Source: Methylococcaceae bacterium (lineage in GTDB: Bacteria; Pseudomonadota; Gammaproteobacteria; Methylococcales; Methylomonadaceae). Taken from it: a stretch of DNA of 49,364 nt. The position numbers and the translations under genes were made by a program. Position 1 is the stretch's first letter, and each line of letters opens with the position of its first letter. The stretch lies in the NCBI GenBank assembly GCA_006844705.1, contig SPJS01000104.1:1-49364 (forward strand), given 5' to 3'. Shown in pieces: positions 45,547 to 49,364 of the stretch. The notes below the pieces were generated by a model. It did no database searches and was not told the DNA's origin. It worked only from the letters and a program-made list of their open reading frames with translations.

Positions 45547-46200
45547 ATGACAACAGATATTTGCCTTTTTCCCATTCCAAACTGCGTAACATTTCCCGGT
45601 ACCGTGTTTCCACTGCATGTATTTGAGCCGCGCTACCGGAAAATGATCACGTATTGCCTGGATCATGATGTTTTGCTGGGTGTGTGTCATACCCAAAAAC
45701 AGTTGAGTGCCGGTAAACAGTTTTCTAATCTGGATGAAGCCCTGCAATCCAATCAGGCAACCTATAAGCACCATGACATATTTTCTGCAGGCCGTTGTGA
45801 GCTGGTAACGACGACCGATGATGGCAGAATGTATCTCATGGTGCATTTGCAGAAAAGGTACCGATCCATTAATGAAAAACAAACACTGCCGTTTTTGATT
45901 TTTGAATGTGACGTTTTCCCTGATCAAACAGCTTCTGCCGAGGAGATAAGAGAGAGTCTTCTGCTTAAGCAGCAATTGCTTCAGCGATTGCAAATTCTGA
46001 CTGAAAATGACAATAAATTGCAGGAAAAATTTGCCGATGACAAATGGCGGCAACAATCAATCGAAGCGTTTAGTTATGAAATATTCGGTGTGCTGAAATT
46101 TCCGGCCGATATCCAGCAACAAATCCTGGCCACTGATTCCATGCTGGAACGATTGAGGCTGGCCGTCTATTTATCAAACGAGCTTTCCTATAAAAATTGA
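45547..46200 (+). CDS. LON substrate-binding domain protein
   Basis: The 217-residue protein begins ICLFPIPNCVTFPGTVFPLHVFEPRYRKMI, the start of the N-terminal substrate-recognition domain of Lon protease. No AAA+ or protease domain follows. The C-terminal half is helical, from EEIRESLLLKQQLLQRLQIL to the end. Stand-alone LON-domain proteins are common in bacteria and uncharacterised. It starts 30 bases after the previous gene and may share its transcript. Confidence 0.82.
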   Translation: MTTDICLFPIPNCVTFPGTVFPLHVFEPRYRKMITYCLDHDVLLGVCHTQKQLSAGKQFSNLDEALQSNQATYKHHDIFSAGRCELVTTTDDGRMYLMVHLQKRYRSINEKQTLPFLIFECDVFPDQTASAEEIRESLLLKQQLLQRLQILTENDNKLQEKFADDKWRQQSIEAFSYEIFGVLKFPADIQQQILATDSMLERLRLAVYLSNELSYKN

Positions 46201-46408
46201 GCCGTCCGCAGTGGAACGCAATACGCTCTATTGGCAGATTAGCGATCAGACAGCGAAACCCATGTCGTAAAAGCTACATTCATTAGAGTGAGTTTGAGCC
46301 AAGCTATTGAAATTATAATGTTTTTTATATGGCCTGATGCTTGCTGGAAAAAATCAAAATGATTTTTTAACAGTATTCCCATTAAATTACATTGAACAGG
46401 AGAACGAA

Positions 46409-46741
46409 ATGCCAGCCACATTCGAACTTAAATCCAATGACAACAATGCATTTTATTTCGATTACGTCGATAAAAATGATGACATTATTCTGATGAGTGG
46501 AGACTACCCCAATAAGGATGACGCTGAAAAGGCCATCGGTGATGTGCGGGTAGGTTCTTTGATGAGCCATCAATTGGCGGCAGGCAAGGCCAATGACGGC
46601 AAATCATTTTTCGTCATTAAAGATGCCGGGGGTGATGTGCTGGTCAAAAGCATATTGTTCGCGTCACAAATGCTTTTTGATAATGCCTTGCACTCCGTAA
46701 AAGACAATGCCTGCGTTGCAGAAATCAAGGATCTGACCTGA
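46409..46741 (+). CDS. YegP-like (DUF1508) protein
   Basis: The 110-residue protein resembles the YegP/DUF1508 family, small proteins with repeats of about 50 residues of the form F-x-L-x(5)-N-x-x-F-x-F. Visible here are FELKSNDNNAFYFDYVDKND and SFFVIKDAGGDVLVKSILF, with the joining ILMSGDYPNKDDAEKAI. CAGGAG precedes the ATG at 46409; the frame is open 24 codons further back without similarity. The function of the family is unknown. Confidence 0.75.
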   Translation: MPATFELKSNDNNAFYFDYVDKNDDIILMSGDYPNKDDAEKAIGDVRVGSLMSHQLAAGKANDGKSFFVIKDAGGDVLVKSILFASQMLFDNALHSVKDNACVAEIKDLT

Positions 46742-46852
46742 CAAGTCCTTTCCGGTATTGTTGCAGTACCCAACGTAAATTAAGCCCGCCGCTTATAACC
46801 AGGAAAAATACGTGCCCAACTGATATTTCCTGGTTTAACTAAAGGATATGAC

Positions 46853-47485
46853 ATGAGCCAACAACTGACTATCACCAAAGAACTGGCCAATATTTGCGTG
46901 GCCGCCACAGAGCTGTGCTCAATACAGCAGATCATCCTGGGCCAGATAAAAGCCGAAGACTTTGCTACCCAATTCAGCAAAATTATCGGTAACATCAGTC
47001 AATGCTATGGCGTAGTGACTGACAACCTGACACCGCTAATCGAATTAAACAGCGAGAGCGCCTTTGAGGCTGACTTTGATGAACGCTATACCACCTACAA
47101 AAACAGCTACCTGCAGTTAACCGGTAAACCCAGACATTATTCCGACCAGGCACATGAGGAATACCTGTTGCTGCAAGACTTCAAACAACTCAAAACCAGC
47201 TTTCCAGTGCTAAAAACCAGCTTTCAACGCCTGTACACCTATGTCGACAAATGGGTCACCAACGATGCCTGGCTGGCGATGAGTATCGAAAACCTGCTAA
47301 AAATCCTGCCCCGCTTACTGACAGAAATCTATGAACTCAAGCAAAAATCTCCGGAAGACGCCTATGTAATCTATGCAGCATCAATGGTCGCGTTTGCACC
47401 CTACCTGGAGGTGATCAAAGGACAACAGCAAATACTTGATGCAGCCAGTGCGCCTTATCTGGAACAGATGTTGTTGTCGGCTTGA
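46853..47485 (+). CDS. Protein of unknown function, helical
   Basis: I do not recognise a family. The 210-residue product has no signal peptide or membrane span, and looks mostly alpha-helical. The stretch LKTSFPVLKTSFQRLYTYVDKW contains a short internal repeat (LKTSF twice, 8 residues apart). AAGGAT lies just upstream of the ATG. It stands 111 bases after the YegP-like gene and is followed by mobile-element remnants. Confidence 0.6.
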   Translation: MSQQLTITKELANICVAATELCSIQQIILGQIKAEDFATQFSKIIGNISQCYGVVTDNLTPLIELNSESAFEADFDERYTTYKNSYLQLTGKPRHYSDQAHEEYLLLQDFKQLKTSFPVLKTSFQRLYTYVDKWVTNDAWLAMSIENLLKILPRLLTEIYELKQKSPEDAYVIYAASMVAFAPYLEVIKGQQQILDAASAPYLEQMLLSA

Positions 47486-47531
47486 GGATTATGAAAACGG
47501 CTTCTCTATGCAAGAGTTGGAAAATAGGGTG

Positions 47532-47848
47532 AAAATAGGGGACAGACCATGTTTAATATTCATTCTTGGCTGGCCTCCCTTGCCTTTCCGGTTTGTACAT
47601 GCCTACCTAAAGCTTTGCTGATCTCTTCCTTGAAACGATCATTTTCCAAAACATAATTACCATTCCTTGCCTCGCGTATTTCATCAACCAAACCCGGTTC
47701 CAGATTGTATCGAAATAATTCACGATATCTTGTTTCTTGCATCGTTTTCGTTAATCCCAGTGCCTCGTACATAAAATGAGGTTTGATCAATTTATTTCTC
47801 TCTCCTTGTGCATTTATTTCCATTTTATCGTAGTCTGTCCCCTATTTT
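47532..47848 (-). mobile_element. Remnant of a REP-associated tyrosine transposase (RAYT) element
   Basis: AAAATAGGGGACAGAC (47532-47547) is perfectly repeated in inverse at 47833-47848. The right end reads inward CTACG, the left end CATG, as in REP-like palindromes. Between them is a truncated transposase frame with the family's C-terminal part only. A related palindrome lies at 49198-49240. Confidence 0.65.
47560..47823 (-). pseudogene. C-terminal fragment of a RAYT/Y1 transposase
   Basis: The 87-codon frame contains YRELFRYNLEPGLVDEIREA and GNYVLENDRFKEEISKALG, then RHVQTGKA, which match the C-terminal domain of REP-associated tyrosine (Y1, HUH) transposases. The catalytic HxH and Tyr region, which lies N-terminal to this, is missing, so the product cannot be active. 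The ATG at 47823 may be fortuitous. Confidence 0.7.
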
Positions 47849-47953
47849 CTCTATTTTTCTCTTCTATTTTGCCTTCAACAACACACTGAACTTTGATAAT
47901 AAAATTACCTTCAAAAACGAACTGAGCTTCCTGCGGTCAGCTGGAGCGCCTGG

Positions 47954-48271
47954 TTATGCCATTTTCTGCACATGCTTAAAATCTTGAATTGATTCAATTT
48001 CTTTTTTCTCAATATTTTGCGTTTTATATAGTTCCCACCTCATTTGCAGATTTAGCCAAAAATCGGGTGATACGCCAAAAAACTTACCTAACCGCAAAGC
48101 AGTACTTGGAGTAACACCTCGTTTTTGATTGACTAACTCATTAATGCGCTGGTAAGGAACATGAATTGACTCTGCAAGTTCGCGTTGTGTTATTTCCATC
48201 GGAACAAGAAATTCTTCCCGGAGCATTTCTCCCGGATGTGTTGGCTCTCTACGGGTTGGGACTCTCATCAT
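47954..48271 (-). CDS. higA: HigA-family antitoxin
   Basis: The 105-residue protein has the HigA/VapI signature PTHPGEMLREEFLVPM, then a helix-turn-helix (TQRELAESIHVPYQRINELVNQKRGVTPSTALRLGKFF) and GVSPDFWLNLQMRWEL. HigA antitoxins neutralise the upstream HigB and bind the operon promoter. The gene lies 8 bases downstream of higB with AAAGG before tandem ATG codons. The C-terminal tail (ESIQDFKHVQKMA) is typical in length. Confidence 0.92.
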   Translation of the reverse strand: MMRVPTRREPTHPGEMLREEFLVPMEITQRELAESIHVPYQRINELVNQKRGVTPSTALRLGKFFGVSPDFWLNLQMRWELYKTQNIEKKEIESIQDFKHVQKMA

Positions 48272-48279
48272 ATTTACCT

Positions 48280-48573
48280 TTAGTGATAATCAGTTATTTC
48301 TACATTTGCTGGGCCTAATTCTTCCCATGAAAAACAGATTCGATATTGTTCATTGATGCGAATGCTGAACGAACCCGCTCTATCTCCATAAAGACTTTCC
48401 AACTGGTTACCCGGTGGAACTTTCAATTCTTCCAAGGATTGAACTGAATCTAATTGATCCAATTTCCTTACCACAATTCGCCATAGAGTTTGTGGGCAAG
48501 CCTTCCGTGCCAATTTTGAATTAACTCCATTAAATATATCTTCAGTTGCCTTATCATTGAACGATACAATCAT
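48280..48573 (-). CDS. higB: HigB-family (RelE-like) toxin
   Basis: The 97-residue protein is of the HigB type: MIVSFNDKATEDIFNG, ARKACPQTLWRIVVRKLDQLDSVQSLEELKVPPGNQLESL, DRAGSFSIRINEQYRICFSW and C-terminal VEITDYH. These endoribonucleases cleave mRNA on the ribosome. Residues typical of the active site (R in QYRICF, H at the C-terminus) are present, so the toxin looks intact. The toxin-first order is the usual one for higBA. Confidence 0.92.
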   Translation of the reverse strand: MIVSFNDKATEDIFNGVNSKLARKACPQTLWRIVVRKLDQLDSVQSLEELKVPPGNQLESLYGDRAGSFSIRINEQYRICFSWEELGPANVEITDYH

Positions 48574-48881
48574 TAAATCATGATAGCACGGTTTCCATGA
48601 TACTCAAGGTGAACTTAGCCGTCTCAGGGGCTTGTTCAGGACACTGTATTAATAGGGGATTGTATTGTTTTTAGGTGGGACTGTCCAAATCTAATCGGCG
48701 GTGATGATCCGTTAGGTTGGTTTTTTGGGACTCTATTGCCACTCTCATTGATAGGTGATGTCTAGAATGCGTTATTTTGGTAGCGGTACCCTTGTGTTTT
48801 CGCCGCTATTCTTTTCGAGCGTGCGCACACAAGCGCAAACGTCTGGCGTCTGTTTTTGAACAATCACTACACCCGGTCTCG
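48574..48881. other. Intergenic region between higB and the IS91 remnant
   Basis: 308 bases. The higBA promoter should lie at its left end (minus strand), but I see no distinct -35/-10 pair. No gene is visible. The rightmost 120 bases are probably the non-coding end of the IS91-type element, judging by their position. Confidence 0.45.
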
Positions 48882-49190
48882 TCAGGGTTTCATTGATCCC
48901 TCATTGTGAATGCGTCGCGGCATAATTTCTGCCACTACCTGCCAAGACGCCGCTTTGCACTTCGGACAGGTTTGCAACTTATCGTTCGTTTCTGTGGCAT
49001 ACAATGGGGTGGCCACAGGTTCCGAAGGCACCTGGGGTTCTTCGTCTGAGGCCTCAAGGCATTGGCGAATTTGCGCCAGCTTTTGCTGCCGGTAGCGATT
49101 GGCCAGAAAGCCGTAGTGGCGGATGCGCATAAAGCCTTTGGGTAAAATATGCAGTAAGAAACGCCGAATAAATTCTTCTCCGTAAAACGG
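48882..49190 (-). pseudogene. C-terminal fragment of an IS91-family transposase
   Basis: The frame reads GEEFIRRFLLHILPKGFMRIRHYGFLANRYRQQKLAQIR and later CPKCKAASW, which match the C-terminus of IS91-type transposases (HUH-type rolling-circle). Everything N-terminal, with the catalytic motifs, is missing. The frame continues to 49256, but from about 49195 it is a REP-like palindrome and not transposase. The gene is therefore broken at that point. Confidence 0.75.
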
Positions 49191-49197
49191 TAAAACG

Positions 49198-49240
49198 GGG
49201 GACACACCACGTTTATTGTTCTTTAATCGTGGTCTGTCCC
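49198..49240. repeat. REP-like palindrome at the broken end of the IS91 remnant
   Basis: GGGGACACACCACG (49198-49211) pairs with CGTGGTCTGTCCC (49228-49240) with one mismatch. The GGGGACAGAC core is the same as in the termini of the RAYT remnant at 47532-47848, so this is probably a dispersed REP-like unit of the same family. Confidence 0.6.
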
Positions 49241-49306
49241 TGAGGTATCCCCACAAATAAACATTTTATAACAATGAGTTATGAGATATACTTAATCTAA
49301 AACAGC

Positions 49307-49362
49307 GTGTGCACCGGATTTTTTCCTCCGAATCATCACTTTTCGGGGGATCCGATGCACAC
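49307..49362. repeat. Long imperfect hairpin at the window edge
   Basis: GTGTGCACCGGAT (49307-49319) pairs with ATCCGATGCACAC (49350-49362) at 12 of 13 positions. Inside, CCTCCGAA (49325-49332) pairs with TTCGGGGG (49342-49349) through one G-T pair, with five T bulged on one side and a 9-base loop. It may be a transposon end, but the window stops two bases later. Confidence 0.55.
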
Positions 49363-49364
49363 AA

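Larger units (their letters stand above)
47486..47953. other. Intergenic region with a transposase remnant
   Basis: 468 bases between the helical unknown and higA. Apart from the element at 47532-47848 I see nothing I can support; 47849-47953 is AT-rich without features. Confidence 0.5.

Noticed and set aside
49307..49362. Integron attC site
   Set aside because: The hairpin lacks the GTTRRRY and RYYYAAC core sites, and there is no cassette structure around it.

Overview
The window is chromosomal DNA of a Gram-negative bacterium, most likely a gammaproteobacterium of moderate GC content. The evidence is an almost complete division and cell wall (dcw) cluster in gammaproteobacterial order ending in lpxC, a dut-coaBC/radC block, a pilT-pilU/yggS block, a CysB-type regulator and a lipid A biosynthesis gene. 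I cannot fix the genus from the sequence.

Layout. Positions 1-2208 hold the 3' part of a spermidine-synthase-like gene and two paralogous 2OG-Fe(II) oxygenase-like genes that face each other. Positions 2698-21132 are one tightly packed minus-strand dcw operon, read right to left: mraZ, rsmH, ftsL, ftsI, murE, murF, mraY, murD, ftsW, murG, murC, murB, ddlB, ftsQ, ftsA, ftsZ, lpxC. Many junctions overlap by 1-19 bases. A sigma70-type promoter and a three-repeat MraZ operator lie in front of mraZ. The following 1 kb has no convincing gene and carries two different 164-bp inverted-repeat elements (MITE-like). Each of these families has a second copy near 27.3 kb or 29.1 kb.

From 22.2 to 31.8 kb come an algC-type mutase with a long membrane-anchored N-terminal half, dut and coaBC (minus strand), divergent radC, a lipase-like hydrolase coupled to purC, then djlA, a cupin and a glycosyltransferase. 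From 31.8 to 36.7 kb are pilU and pilT, yggS, a TauE/SafE transporter and cysB. The stretch 36.9-47.5 kb is more accessory: an exported protein with a C-terminal anchor, a small secreted protein with three identical cysteine motifs, rmuC, hemL, a lipoprotein, a membrane protein, an ApaH homologue that has lost its metal ligands, a NifF-type flavodoxin, a LON-substrate-domain protein, a YegP-like protein and two unknowns.

The right end (47.5-49.4 kb) is mobile-element debris around a higBA toxin-antitoxin pair: a remnant of a REP-associated tyrosine transposase between 16-bp perfect inverted repeats, the C-terminal end of an IS91-family transposase, and two palindromes.

Most promising for novelty are the CxxSxRGxRC triple-repeat secreted protein (38124-38480), the intact but ligand-less ApaH homologue (43042-43848), the two MITE families including one copy that now encodes the C-terminus of a hydrolase, and the apparent ATT start codon of coaBC. 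I saw no tRNA, rRNA or CRISPR array.
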